A DNA stretch of 64,000 nucleotides from Mesobacillus harenae (lineage in GTDB: Bacteria; Bacillota; Bacilli; Bacillales; Cytobacillaceae). The translations under genes were made by a program, and so were the position numbers. Below, in pieces: positions 8,363 through 17,952 of the stretch. The stretch lies in contig NZ_JABUNR010000001.1 in assembly GCF_013343715.1 (NCBI RefSeq), forward strand, positions 62,001 through 126,000, in the 5' to 3' direction. The first letter of the stretch is position 1. Every line of letters begins with the position of its first letter. The notes beneath the pieces are model-generated. The model was not told the DNA's origin, ran no database searches, and was given only the letters and a program-made list of their open reading frames with translations.

Positions 8363-8836
8363 TTGAAAAACTGGTTATTATTGATTTTCGCTCTCGGTGT
8401 TATCACTTCTTTTCAACTAAATGCTTTTGCAGATGAAGGACATCCTGATAATGAGAATTCACCAAAGGCGACTGAGTCTTCTGGCGGGAATGAGCTAGAA
8501 GGAGTCGGAGAACATTCTGAAGGAGGCCATTTAAAAGAGGGACACGAAGGCAGCGAAGATAAGGAAGGAACCTCATTGGAAAATCACTCTGAATCAGCTG
8601 ACCATGAAGATGATGACAGTCATGGAAGTGGAGATGGAAAACTAGACCATGGAGAAGACGGAAGTCACGATGAAGTAGACGCAAACCATGATGAACAAGG
8701 TGACCATGGCCATGCAGAGGAAAAAGCGGTAGAAGAGGGTCCAAATTTTCGTATTCTAGGTACGTTTGGAGCTATCAATCTTTCCTTCCTATTGATGGGA
8801 GTCTGGAATAAACGGATCAGAAGGAAAGGTGAATAA
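8363..8836 (+). CDS. His/Asp/Glu-rich secreted protein with C-terminal anchor
   Basis: This 157-residue protein starts at a TTG with a GGAGGTG site. It has a signal peptide (hydrophobic core LLLIFALGVITSF, cleavage likely after AFA), then about 100 residues of very low complexity rich in His, Asp, Glu and Gly (many GH, DH and HE pairs), and a single C-terminal membrane helix followed by a basic RIRRK tail. The composition suggests an extracytoplasmic metal-binding or metal-buffering sheath. The stop codon is one base before the next gene, a polyferredoxin, so the two are an operon. A metal-handling role is inference from composition. Confidence 0.7.
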   Translation: MKNWLLLIFALGVITSFQLNAFADEGHPDNENSPKATESSGGNELEGVGEHSEGGHLKEGHEGSEDKEGTSLENHSESADHEDDDSHGSGDGKLDHGEDGSHDEVDANHDEQGDHGHAEEKAVEEGPNFRILGTFGAINLSFLLMGVWNKRIRRKGE

Positions 8837-8837
8837 A

Positions 8838-10205
8838 ATGTCCGTTCCTGAAAAAAAATTAAAAACAACTAAAGAATCGTTTAACCTGTTGTCCATCCCG
8901 ATGATGAAAAGGTTCGTGAAAAGCAAATGGTATCCGGGAATCTTCCAATGGATGGTCTTCTTTGTATTTTCAATCATTGTCTTCGAATTAGTGGCTGGCA
9001 CAGTGAGCCCACACAGTAATTTTGGTACCACAATGACCTGGGTGCTGTGGTGGCCGCTTATTCCGATTATTTTTATTGCAGCAGGCCGATTTTGGTGTGC
9101 AATTTGTCCTTTTGGAAAGTTGAGCGATATTGTGAGGAAGCTGGTCGGCAGCGAACGGCCTATGCCGAAGTTCTTAAGAAAGTATGGAATTTGGCTGATC
9201 GACATATTCTTTATCGGGATCACTTACAGCGACCATGTCTGGGGTATTGTTGAATCACCCCGCGGCTCGGGTTACCTGCTTCTTGGTCTTGTAACGATGG
9301 TAGTTGTTACTTCAGTTTATTATGAAAGACGGACATTTTGTAAGACCCTTTGCTTTCTGGGCGGTCTGGCCGGAAACTATTCTAGGGCAGGTGCTCTTGA
9401 ACTAAGAGGCACACCGGAAGTATGCAAAACTTGCAAAACTCAGGCCTGTTTTAAAGGGAGTGAAATAGCAGAAGGCTGTCCAATGTTTCAGTTTCCAAGG
9501 ACCATGGAGTCGAGCGCGGATTGCAATATATGCGGAAACTGTGTAAAGAACTGCCCGAATGATTCTATTCGGATTTCTATAAGAATCCCAACAAAAGAAC
9601 TTTGGGGATTGAAGAATCCGAGATTAGAGCATGCATCACTTGCAGCCGTAATCATGGGAATTGTTTTTGTACAGAATATAACTATGCTTGAAATCTGGCA
9701 GGACATACTGGCAGCAATCGGCTCGGTAACAGGTACAGCAAATTATGTTGTGAATTTCACGATTGCCTTTATAATTTCAATGGCCTTGCCGATTCTGCTT
9801 TTAATAGGAACAGCCAAAATTGCATCTTATATGGGAATGGCCGAAAGTGTCAAAAAGAACTTTATCCGCTTTGGCTATGCTATTATTCCCTTGGATCTTG
9901 CCGGGCATCTGGGCCATAATCTATTCCATATTATTACCGAAGGAAAAGCCATTTGGTTTAATTCCGTTGCATTGTTTGGTGTGAGCTCTAACCAAGGAGA
10001 TTTAAGTCTCGCCCCCACGTCGACCGTCCAGTTATTTCAATATGCAATTATTGTGATCGGATTGGCCGGTTCTGGCTATACAGCATACAGATTAGGAAAA
10101 AAGGATAGTTTCAAATCCATGCTGCCTTTTTACGCCTTACTAGTTCTGCTTGCTGTCATTAACATTTACTTATTCTCTTTACCTATGAACCATAGGGTAC
10201 ATTAA
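8838..10205 (+). CDS. NapH/NosR-like membrane 4Fe-4S polyferredoxin
   Basis: The protein has about 455 residues with several membrane helices. Cysteine motifs lie on the loops: WCAICPFGK and CKTLCFLGG, as in the CxxxCP pairs of NapH, NosR and CcoG proteins, then a soluble segment with CKTCKTQACF and a ferredoxin motif CNICGNCVKNCP. A second group of helices with several histidines (AGHLGHNLFH) follows. Such proteins pass electrons across or along the membrane. AAGGAAAGG supports the ATG at 8838 over the GTG at 8829. The partner protein just upstream is His-rich, so metal-centre maturation or respiration is possible, but the substrate cannot be told. Confidence 0.8.
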   Translation: MSVPEKKLKTTKESFNLLSIPMMKRFVKSKWYPGIFQWMVFFVFSIIVFELVAGTVSPHSNFGTTMTWVLWWPLIPIIFIAAGRFWCAICPFGKLSDIVRKLVGSERPMPKFLRKYGIWLIDIFFIGITYSDHVWGIVESPRGSGYLLLGLVTMVVVTSVYYERRTFCKTLCFLGGLAGNYSRAGALELRGTPEVCKTCKTQACFKGSEIAEGCPMFQFPRTMESSADCNICGNCVKNCPNDSIRISIRIPTKELWGLKNPRLEHASLAAVIMGIVFVQNITMLEIWQDILAAIGSVTGTANYVVNFTIAFIISMALPILLLIGTAKIASYMGMAESVKKNFIRFGYAIIPLDLAGHLGHNLFHIITEGKAIWFNSVALFGVSSNQGDLSLAPTSTVQLFQYAIIVIGLAGSGYTAYRLGKKDSFKSMLPFYALLVLLAVINIYLFSLPMNHRVH

Positions 10206-10293
10206 ACAAATTGAACCTGTAACGGAATCCAAATAAGAGGACTCTTTTCTTTAAGCTGTTTTCTAGATGTTTTCTGTGAACTATAGTTTACCT

Positions 10294-10324
10294 AAGACCG
10301 CAACCGTTGCGGTCTTATTTTTTT
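10294..10324 (+). terminator. Intrinsic terminator
   Basis: Stem AAGACCGCAA/TTGCGGTCTT followed by ATTTTTTT, ending the His-rich/polyferredoxin operon. Confidence 0.9.
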
Positions 10325-10409
10325 GCTGCAATAAATTCATACGAACCCTTTCTTGGAGTAACACGTTCCAACTCTAGTGAAACGAATTTTAAGAAAATTT
10401 AATTTTTTA

Positions 10410-10437
10410 TTGTAATTATTTTTCATTGGACTATAAT
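10410..10437 (+). promoter_or_regulatory. SigA-type promoter of the TetR gene
   Basis: A TTGTAA -35 at 10410-10415 and a TATAAT -10 at 10432-10437 are separated by 16 bases. The predicted start of transcription falls inside the palindrome that follows. Confidence 0.6.
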
Positions 10438-10440
10438 AAT

Positions 10441-10462
10441 ACCTAACTAACGCTCATTAGGT
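10441..10462 (+). promoter_or_regulatory. Candidate TetR-family operator
   Basis: A perfect 6-bp inverted repeat ACCTAA/TTAGGT encloses CTAACGCTCA, directly after the -10 box and overlapping the ribosome site of the TetR gene. This position suits autorepression. A related site occurs at 29327-29344. Confidence 0.5.
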
Positions 10463-10471
10463 GGTTTGATT

Positions 10472-11089
10472 ATGGATACGAAAAGCAAAATAAGGGAAGT
10501 GGCTCTTAAGCTGTTTGCTGATAAAGGCTACGAACAAACATCCCTTTCAACGATTGCATCAGAGGTAGGCATTAAAACGCCATCTATTTACGCCTTTTTT
10601 AAAAGCAAGGAAGATTTATTTTTGACTATTTCTGAAGAAGTATTTATCCATCACTATGAATATATTCGGATGGTATCAGATGATTTGAATAATGAAACGG
10701 CAGAAAGAAAACTGCTTACTATTTTAGAGGAAATGTACAACTACCATCTTAAGGAAGAAACAAAGACGAACTTTTACCGCAGATTTATGATGTTTTCACC
10801 TGAAGGCCTTGATGGTCCAATAAAGGAAGCATTTATAAAATCAGATGTTCTGCTCTCCAGCATATTAAGTGAAATTTTCACTCAGGCAATCGAACAGAAT
10901 GAAGTGAGGCCGCTTGAAGCAGATAAGTTGATAAATAGTTATTTATGCTTAATGGACGGCCTTTTCCTCCAGTTATTTTACTATTCAAAGGAGCCTGAAG
11001 CTCTGGAACGAAGATTAAGATCAAACTGGGAGATTTATTGGGCTGGAATAAAAAAGGAAGCAAGTGTACAGCTGAAAGAGCTTTTTTAA
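10472..11089 (+). CDS. TetR/AcrR family transcriptional regulator
   Basis: The protein has about 205 residues. The N-terminal helix-turn-helix is clear: ALKLFADKGYEQTSLSTIASEVGIKTPSIYAFFKSKEDLF. The C-terminal domain is helical and variable, as expected for ligand binding. AGGTGG gives good spacing to the ATG at 10472; a TTG at 10466 is less likely. It is followed after 28 bases by a DUF917 gene and heads the catabolic block, so it probably controls that block in response to a substrate or acyl-CoA-like ligand. Autorepression through the palindrome at 10441-10462 is likely. Confidence 0.9.
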   Translation: MDTKSKIREVALKLFADKGYEQTSLSTIASEVGIKTPSIYAFFKSKEDLFLTISEEVFIHHYEYIRMVSDDLNNETAERKLLTILEEMYNYHLKEETKTNFYRRFMMFSPEGLDGPIKEAFIKSDVLLSSILSEIFTQAIEQNEVRPLEADKLINSYLCLMDGLFLQLFYYSKEPEALERRLRSNWEIYWAGIKKEASVQLKELF

Positions 11090-11117
11090 TTTATCTACTT
11101 AGCAGAGGAGAAAAGTG

Positions 11118-12224
11118 ATGAGATATCTGGATACGGAAGAGATTGAGAATATTGCAATCGGCGCCGCAGTATTAGGAACAGGCGGCGGCGGAGACCCATA
11201 CATAGGCAAGATGATGGCGATTCAGGCTATTAAGAAATACGGGAAAGTTAAAATGATTACAATTGATGAACTTGAGGATGATGACTTGGTCGTTCCTGTT
11301 TCAACAATTGGGGCTCCGACGGTCGGCATTGAAAAAGTAGCTTCAGAGGAGGAGCTTACTGCTTCGCTCGATATGCTTGAGAAGGTGTTGGGGAAAAAGG
11401 CTAAAGCAATAATGCCAATTGAAATCGGGGGCAGCAATTCGCTTATACCGGTCGCGGCGGCAGCTAAAAAGGGTATCCCAGTGCTTGATGCTGATGCGAT
11501 GGGCAGGGCTTTCCCGGAGGCTCAGATGGTTACATACCACCTGGATGGCCATTCTCCAGGTGCGGTTACAATGAGTGATGAAAAAGGAAATACACTTTTG
11601 ATGTATCCCGTTGATGGCCAATGGTCCGAGCGATTTGCACGGGCGATCACGATCCAGATGGGCGGCTCGGCAAAAATGTGTGATTATGCGCTGGAAGGCA
11701 TTCATGTCAAAAAGAGCGTAATTCCTAACACTCTGACATTAGCAGAGGATATTGGAAAAATTATTAGAGGCTCAAGGAAAAACGGGCTGAACCCGGTTAA
11801 GGAATTGTTAAATAAGATGCAAGGCTATCAATTATTCCAGGGAAAGGCGATTGATATTCGCCGACGTATCCAGGATGGCTTCACCAGAGGGGAAGCATTG
11901 CTGGAAGGCATTAGAGATGACAAAGACCGGAAACTGCGTTTATTTTTCCAAAATGAACATTTGCTGGCACTAGATGAAGATACGAATGAACCAGTTGCCA
12001 TCACCCCTGATTTAATTGCAGTGCTGGATTTGGAAACAGGAGCTCCGATTACAACGGAAGGAATGAAGTATGGCGCCCGTGTCGTTGTTGTTGCATTTCC
12101 GTGTGACGCCAAATGGAGAACGCCAAAAGGGATTGAAACAGCTGGGCCAAGTTACTTTGGCTATCCATACGAATATCAACCGGTCGAGCAACTGGCCGAA
12201 AAAAGAAAGGGCTGTCTCGCATGA
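11118..12224 (+). CDS. DUF917 / S-methyl-thiohydantoin desulfurase family protein
   Basis: This 368-residue protein begins with YLDTEEIENIAIGAAVLGTGGGGDPYIGK, the signature start of the DUF917 family, now named after S-methyl thiohydantoin desulfurase. Proteins of this family are usually encoded beside hydantoinase/oxoprolinase genes, as here. The expected role is removal of sulfur from, or other processing of, a thiohydantoin-like ring before ATP-dependent ring opening; the true substrate here is unknown. GAGGAG at 11105 supports the ATG at 11118. The last four bases (ATGA) overlap the start of the next gene, so the two products are made together. Confidence 0.8.
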   Translation: MRYLDTEEIENIAIGAAVLGTGGGGDPYIGKMMAIQAIKKYGKVKMITIDELEDDDLVVPVSTIGAPTVGIEKVASEEELTASLDMLEKVLGKKAKAIMPIEIGGSNSLIPVAAAAKKGIPVLDADAMGRAFPEAQMVTYHLDGHSPGAVTMSDEKGNTLLMYPVDGQWSERFARAITIQMGGSAKMCDYALEGIHVKKSVIPNTLTLAEDIGKIIRGSRKNGLNPVKELLNKMQGYQLFQGKAIDIRRRIQDGFTRGEALLEGIRDDKDRKLRLFFQNEHLLALDEDTNEPVAITPDLIAVLDLETGAPITTEGMKYGARVVVVAFPCDAKWRTPKGIETAGPSYFGYPYEYQPVEQLAEKRKGCLA

Positions 12225-13795
12225 ATTATCGTATAGGCATTGATGTTGGGGGGACGCATACTGATTCAGTCCTTCTCGATGGCAACCTAAAATGTGTATT
12301 TAAAATTAAAGTAGCAACAACCAAGGATGTTAGTACAGGAATAAATCAATCCGTTAAGGCGCTTCTGCAGGAAAGCAAGGTGGACCCTGCGAGCATTACC
12401 CATGCCATGCTCGGAACAACGCATTGCACTAATGCAATCGTAGAACGAAAAAACCTCACTAAGGTGGGAGTCATTCGTCTCGGTGCTCCCGCAACAACAG
12501 CGGTTCCGCCGCTTGCTGGCTGGCCAGAAGATATTCTTGAAAAAATTGGTACAAATATAAGCATTGTGTCAGGCGGGTACGAGTACGATGGCCGCATTAT
12601 TGCAAACATTAATGAACAAGAGGTCCGGGAGGTTTGCAGACAATATAAAGGCAAGGTCCAATCCATTGCGATTGTCGGTGTATTCTCACCGGTAAACCAG
12701 GATCAGGAAAAACAAGTTGCAGAGATTGTGAAGCAGGAACTTGGCGATGATATCTACCTGTCCCTGTCTAACGAAATTGGCAGCGTTGGTTTACTTGAAA
12801 GAGAAAATGCAACAGTTCTGAATGCGGCCTTAAAAGAAACGGTCCGCAGCGTTGCAAACGGGTTTCGGGAAACGCTTGAGCAGGAGGGAATTAAAGCCAG
12901 AATTTACTTTGGCCAAAATGATGGGACGCTAATGACAAGTGAGTTTGCTCTCGAGTATCCGATTTTGACGATTGCGAGCGGACCAACTAACTCGATTAGA
13001 GGAGCGGCCCACTTAACTGGTCTAAAAGATGCGCTTGTAGTGGATATTGGCGGGACAACAACAGATATCGGTGTGCTGGTTAACGGATTTCCGAGGCAAT
13101 CTTCACTCGCTGTAGATATCGGGTCGATCCGAACCAATTTTAGAATGCCTGACTTGCTGTCGTTTGGTCTTGGAGGAGGAACCGTTATTCGCCGGAACGA
13201 AGAGGGCATTACAATCGGGCCTGATAGCGTTGGTTACCTTTTGTCTGAAAAAGGTGTAATTTTTGGCGGAGATACGTTAACAACTACAGACGTTGCTGTT
13301 AAATTAGGAAAATATCAATTCGAGAATGCTAGAACCGAAGCCATTGAACATGAGCTGGCTGTTAAAGCAGACAGGCTAATGATGGAAATGCTTGAAGAGG
13401 CAATCGATCGGATGAAGACTAGCCAGGAGGATGTTCCGGTCATCCTTGTTGGGGGGGGAAGTATCCTCGTTTCTTCACAATTACAGGGAGTTGCAAAGGT
13501 ATATCGTCCTGAAAATTATGATGCAGCAAATGCGATTGGAGCTGCTCTTGGCGAGGTTAGTGGAGAAACAGACAAAGTGTATTCACTGGAGAAAAAGTCG
13601 TATGAAGAAGTAATTGAAGATGCTAAACAAAATGCTATTAAAGCTGCAATTGCAGCTGGAGCTGCCCCTGAAACGATCAAAATTGTCCAGATGGAAGATA
13701 TTCCGTTAGCATACCTGCCCGGCAACTCCATCCATGTAAAAGTAAAAGCAGCAGGGACACTGTCCTCAGAAGCCGCTTCGGTTACCAGGACATAA
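12221..13795 (+). CDS. Hydantoinase/oxoprolinase A-type protein, short form
   Basis: The protein has 524 residues. The ATPase-like fold shows two phosphate motifs, IGIDVGGTHTDSVLLDG at the N terminus and VVDIGGTTTDIGVL in the middle, plus TLTIASGPTNS-like sequence typical of HyuA. It is shorter than the roughly 680-residue partner downstream, as is common for the lone HyuA paralogue that travels with DUF917 proteins. Such proteins open a cyclic amide ring with ATP hydrolysis. It overlaps the DUF917 gene by four bases. The cluster holds a second HyuA and one HyuB, so this one probably works with DUF917 rather than HyuB (inference). Confidence 0.85.
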   Translation: MNYRIGIDVGGTHTDSVLLDGNLKCVFKIKVATTKDVSTGINQSVKALLQESKVDPASITHAMLGTTHCTNAIVERKNLTKVGVIRLGAPATTAVPPLAGWPEDILEKIGTNISIVSGGYEYDGRIIANINEQEVREVCRQYKGKVQSIAIVGVFSPVNQDQEKQVAEIVKQELGDDIYLSLSNEIGSVGLLERENATVLNAALKETVRSVANGFRETLEQEGIKARIYFGQNDGTLMTSEFALEYPILTIASGPTNSIRGAAHLTGLKDALVVDIGGTTTDIGVLVNGFPRQSSLAVDIGSIRTNFRMPDLLSFGLGGGTVIRRNEEGITIGPDSVGYLLSEKGVIFGGDTLTTTDVAVKLGKYQFENARTEAIEHELAVKADRLMMEMLEEAIDRMKTSQEDVPVILVGGGSILVSSQLQGVAKVYRPENYDAANAIGAALGEVSGETDKVYSLEKKSYEEVIEDAKQNAIKAAIAAGAAPETIKIVQMEDIPLAYLPGNSIHVKVKAAGTLSSEAASVTRT

Positions 13796-13857
13796 TTTTT
13801 ATTAGATGCAGGCGGATTACTAAAACGATTGATTGATAGAGGAAGGGTGGTGAATGG

Positions 13858-15909
13858 ATGAGAGTCGCTACAGATGTTGGAGGAACGTTTACCGATTTGG
13901 TCTACATGACAGATGAAGGACAAATCGGTTTTGAAAAAAGCTCAACCACGCCTCCAAATTTCGAGCAAGGAGTGCTGGATGTACTTGAAAAGAGCCAAAT
14001 TGCCTATGGGGATATTGAAACCTTTATTCATGGAACGACCGTCATCATAAACGCCCTGACTGAAAGAAAAGGAGTAAAAACCGGCCTGATAACAACAAAG
14101 GGATTTCGAGACGTTCTGGAAATCGGGCGCGGGAATCGTCCGGATTTGTTTAACGTGCGTTACCAAAAGCCTAAACCGATCATTCCCCGTTCTTTAAGAA
14201 GGGAAGTAAGTGCCCGTCTAAACTACAAAGGCGAGGTTTTACAAAGGCTGAAAAAAAACGAGCTTGAAGCGATTATCAAAGATTTCAGAGAAGCTCAAGT
14301 AGAAGCAGTTGCAGTTGTCTTCTTACACTCTTATAAAAATCCGGATCATGAAAAAGAAGCAGCGGATCTAATCAAACAATTATGGCCTGAGATATCGGTG
14401 ACGGCTTCCCATGAAATTGTTCAGGAGTGGCGGGAATATGAGCGAACAAACACCACAGCCATGAACTCTTTTATAAAGCCAATCGCTGCTTCATATGTCG
14501 ACAAACTCGACAAAAGCCTGTCTCAAAGAGGAGTTAAAGGCCAAAAGTATATTATGCAGTCTAACGGCGGCACTGCCCCATTCAGCCTAGCGAAAGACGC
14601 TCCTATTAATATGGTGGAAAGTGGTCCTGTTGCAGGAGTGTTCGGTGCAGCTATGCTAGGCAGCATTCTCAGCGAGGAAAATATAATAGCCTTTGATGTG
14701 GGCGGAACAACGGCCAAGTGTTCTCTAATTGAGCAGGGAAACGTAAAAGTTTCAACGGATTATTATATAGAAAAAACTGAGAAATGGGCTGGGTACCCTT
14801 TGAAGGTTCCGGTTGTAGATATTGTTGAAATAGGAAATGGTGGCGGGTCAATCGCCTGGCTCGAAACATCGGGCTCTATCCGAGTCGGCCCTCACTCAGC
14901 CGGTGCAGTTCCAGGTCCTGTTGCTTATGGCAGCGGAGGCACAGAGCCGACAATTACGGATGCAAACCTAGTAACGGGCCGGCTCTCACCGAATAACTTC
15001 GAACATCCTGTAGATATGGTGAAGGTACAAGACGTGATTCGTGAAAAAATAGCAGAACCTTTTGGTGTGACAGTTGAGGAGGCGGCCTTGGGAATTATCA
15101 GGGTAGCGAATTCCAATATGCTGAATGCCCTTAAGCTAATCTCAGTAAGAAAAGGTTATGATCCCCGTGACTTTACTATGGTTGCTTTTGGAGGAGGAGG
15201 GCCCTTGCACTCCTCTTTCCTGGCAGGAGAACTTGGGATTCGGAAAGTGATTATTCCAGCAGCTTCAGCAGTATTTTCAGCCTGGGGCATGCTGATGACT
15301 GACTTGCGCCAGGATACAATTCAAACATACATCCAAAGATTTGATACAGCTGATCCCGGCCGTTTAAACAAAGAGTGGAGTATACTCGAAAAACAGGCAA
15401 TGGACAGGTATAAAGAGGATGGTTTGAATGAACAAAAAGTTGTCTTTGCCAGATATGCAGATATTAGATACATAGGCCAGGAGCATGCGGTGAAGGTGCC
15501 GGTGCCAGGAGGGATCTGGGAGACAGACACATTGAATCTGATAAATGAATCTTTCCACGATCTTCACGAAAAAACATACACCTTTAGGCTACAGGATACA
15601 GGAATCGAGTTTGTCGGCCTCCACTTAACTGCTTTTGGACGGGTAAACCGTCCGCCTTTAAAACAGCTTGATAGCTCTAACAAAAAAGCTGCAGAAGCAG
15701 GGTGCACAAGGGACGTTTTTTTTGAGGAGAGAGGCTGGCTGGAGACAAAAGTCTATAAAAGAAGTGAACTGAACCCTGACATGAGAATGGATGGGCCTGC
15801 GATTATCGAGGACAGGATGTCTTCTGTACTTGTATATCCCAATCAGCATTTAAAAGTTGATCTATATGGAAATCTGATTATTTTCATAGGGGGTGGGTTA
15901 GGTGCTTGA
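13858..15909 (+). CDS. Hydantoinase/oxoprolinase subunit A
   Basis: The protein has 683 residues, the usual length for HyuA/N-methylhydantoinase subunit A. RVATDVGGTFTDLVYM opens the chain, FIHGTTVIINAL and ESGPVAGVFGAA follow, and IAFDVGGTTAKCSLI forms the second phosphate motif. GGGGGPLHSS-like sequence near residue 440 is also conserved in the family. The HyuA subunit binds ATP and acts with HyuB in ATP-dependent opening of hydantoin or 5-oxoproline rings; acetone carboxylase beta subunits share the fold. The stop overlaps the GTG of hyuB by eight bases, which is strong evidence for an A+B enzyme. Confidence 0.9.
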   Translation: MRVATDVGGTFTDLVYMTDEGQIGFEKSSTTPPNFEQGVLDVLEKSQIAYGDIETFIHGTTVIINALTERKGVKTGLITTKGFRDVLEIGRGNRPDLFNVRYQKPKPIIPRSLRREVSARLNYKGEVLQRLKKNELEAIIKDFREAQVEAVAVVFLHSYKNPDHEKEAADLIKQLWPEISVTASHEIVQEWREYERTNTTAMNSFIKPIAASYVDKLDKSLSQRGVKGQKYIMQSNGGTAPFSLAKDAPINMVESGPVAGVFGAAMLGSILSEENIIAFDVGGTTAKCSLIEQGNVKVSTDYYIEKTEKWAGYPLKVPVVDIVEIGNGGGSIAWLETSGSIRVGPHSAGAVPGPVAYGSGGTEPTITDANLVTGRLSPNNFEHPVDMVKVQDVIREKIAEPFGVTVEEAALGIIRVANSNMLNALKLISVRKGYDPRDFTMVAFGGGGPLHSSFLAGELGIRKVIIPAASAVFSAWGMLMTDLRQDTIQTYIQRFDTADPGRLNKEWSILEKQAMDRYKEDGLNEQKVVFARYADIRYIGQEHAVKVPVPGGIWETDTLNLINESFHDLHEKTYTFRLQDTGIEFVGLHLTAFGRVNRPPLKQLDSSNKKAAEAGCTRDVFFEERGWLETKVYKRSELNPDMRMDGPAIIEDRMSSVLVYPNQHLKVDLYGNLIIFIGGGLGA

Positions 15910-17620
15910 GAAACAGCCAGACGCATTCACTCTTGAGATTGTGAAAGATTCCTTGGTTTCCATCAGTGAAGAGATGTTTCATACTCTCGGGAAAACTTCG
16001 ATGAGTCCAATTATTTACGAGGTGTTAGATTATGCCACAGGCATTACAGATCCTCAAGGATACTTGCTTACCCAAGGAAATGGTGTTGCCGGTTTTATAG
16101 GAATGGTCAGCTCAATGGTTCAGGAAACGGTAAAGAAATACGGCTGCAGCCTTTTGCCTGGTGATATTGTCATCATAAATGACCCATATAATGGCGGTGG
16201 ATCTCATTTATCAGACGTTGGTCTAGTTGCTCCGATTTTTTTCGATGGTGAACTGGTTGGATTTTCTGCCAGCAAGGCCCATTGGACAGAAGTCGGAGGC
16301 AAGGACTCTGGTTCGTTTACAAATGACTCAACCGATATTTATCAGGAGGGCCTGCAGTTTCCTTGTATAAAGCTATTTAATGAAGGAGTAATCAATCAGG
16401 CATTGCTCGAGATGATTCAGGCAAATGTCCGCTTTCCAGATTTATCAGTCAGTGATATGTGGGCACAAGTTGCTTCGCTACGGATCGGAGAAAAAAGATT
16501 CCAGGAAGTATGCGTGAAATATGGAAAACAGACTGTTCAAGAAACTAGTAAATATATTTTGAATCAAGGAGAGAAGGTTTCTAAAAAGGTTGTCCAATCT
16601 CTTCCAAATGGGGAGTATTTTGCGGAGGATTTTATTGATACTGATGGGATTGGCCACGGGCCTTTTAAAGTGAGGGTTAAGGTTACGATCTCTGATGACC
16701 GATTTGTCTGTGATTTTAGGGGAAGTCATCCTCAAGTTCCAGGTCCAGTAAATTGTTCCTATACCACATTGGTATCAGACGTCAGGACTGTTTTCTTGGC
16801 AATTACGAATGAAGATCATCATATTAACGATGGTGTGTTTCGGCCGCTGGAAATCATAACGGATCCTGGTTCGATTTTTTCCTGTGAGCGCCCTGCGCCA
16901 ATGTCAATTTACTGGGAGAGCGGGTCAATGGGAGGGGACTTGGTCTGGAAGGCACTGGCATCTGTCCTGCCGGAAAAACTGGGAGCAGGTCATTTTCTCT
17001 CAGTGTGTTCCGTCACCCTTTCCGGAAAGCATCCTGATACGTTAGAGCCCTTTTTAATCGTTGAGCCTTCTGTCGGCGGTTGGGGAGCCAGTAATAATGA
17101 GGATGGTACAAGGGGACAATTTTGCATAGGAGATGGGGAAACCTACAATATGCCAGTTGAAATAGCTGAAGCCCGCTATGGAATTCTCGTTGACGAATAC
17201 TCTCTTCACACTGATGGAGCGGGAGCCGGTGAATTTATCGGCGGTGCTGGAGTCGTTCGAAGCTATCAAGCTTTGACTGATGGACAGAGCCTATCTGTCT
17301 CGTTCGGCCGGCATGATCATGTACCATGGGGCTTATCAGGCGGACATAACGGGTCAGGAAATCATTTTTTCATAGAAAAGCAAAACGGAGAAACAGATGG
17401 CCCGTATGGAGTTTATGCACGTTATCCGCTGAATAAAGGGGACAAAGTCAAATTAATTACGGGAACAGGCGGCGGCTATGGCAGTCCGCATGACCGTGAC
17501 ATCGGCCTAGTGATCGAAGACGTAAAAAACGGCTATATAACGATTAGGCAGGCAGAGGATATTTATGGAGTGTTGCTAGACGACCATCTGAATCTCAAAG
17601 GATTGGCAAGGCAAAGTTAG
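15902..17620 (+). CDS. Hydantoinase/oxoprolinase subunit B
   Basis: The protein has 572 residues. The N-terminal HyuB pattern is complete: SPIIYEVLDYATGITDPQG, then GDIVIINDPYNGGGSHLSDV, and WTEVGGKDSGSF. A glycine-rich C-terminal part (TGTGGGYGSPHDRD) is also typical. This is the partner of the A subunit encoded just upstream, forming an ATP-dependent cyclic amidase. It starts at a GTG within the end of hyuA. The gene ends the enzyme block; 332 bases then separate it from the transporter genes. Confidence 0.9.
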   Translation: MLEKQPDAFTLEIVKDSLVSISEEMFHTLGKTSMSPIIYEVLDYATGITDPQGYLLTQGNGVAGFIGMVSSMVQETVKKYGCSLLPGDIVIINDPYNGGGSHLSDVGLVAPIFFDGELVGFSASKAHWTEVGGKDSGSFTNDSTDIYQEGLQFPCIKLFNEGVINQALLEMIQANVRFPDLSVSDMWAQVASLRIGEKRFQEVCVKYGKQTVQETSKYILNQGEKVSKKVVQSLPNGEYFAEDFIDTDGIGHGPFKVRVKVTISDDRFVCDFRGSHPQVPGPVNCSYTTLVSDVRTVFLAITNEDHHINDGVFRPLEIITDPGSIFSCERPAPMSIYWESGSMGGDLVWKALASVLPEKLGAGHFLSVCSVTLSGKHPDTLEPFLIVEPSVGGWGASNNEDGTRGQFCIGDGETYNMPVEIAEARYGILVDEYSLHTDGAGAGEFIGGAGVVRSYQALTDGQSLSVSFGRHDHVPWGLSGGHNGSGNHFFIEKQNGETDGPYGVYARYPLNKGDKVKLITGTGGGYGSPHDRDIGLVIEDVKNGYITIRQAEDIYGVLLDDHLNLKGLARQS

Positions 17621-17952
17621 GTAGCCTGCCGGTTTTTAAAAAACTATCAAAATATAACAACTGAATTCTATTATAATAGTAAATATATCCAAATTTATAC
17701 GGATGCCATAACATGGAGTTTGTTAATAAATATACAAAAATATTAATAATCGGATTGTGGAATAATAGATTTTATGATTTAATTTTAATAATCTCCAACA
17801 TATGATTCTCATATTTATTCATAATTCCTTGATTCTTAATCCGGAAGGCAGCAAACCACGCCTGCTATTTTCTCAAAATTAAGGATATTTTAATTTTTCA
17901 ACTAAGTCACAATGTAAAACCTATATAAACTAAAAAAATTGGGGGAAGAAAA
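17621..17952. other. AT-rich spacer between the hydantoinase genes and the ABC importer
   Basis: No coding frame or strong terminator is visible. A TATAAT at 17672-17677 without a good -35 box is the only promoter-like element I see. The importer may have its own promoter here or be read through from the enzyme genes. Confidence 0.4.

Noticed and set aside
8403..8744. Minus-strand frame rich in His and Leu opposite the His-rich protein
   Set aside because: It is the mirror of the GAX/CAY-biased codons of the real gene; no ribosome site.
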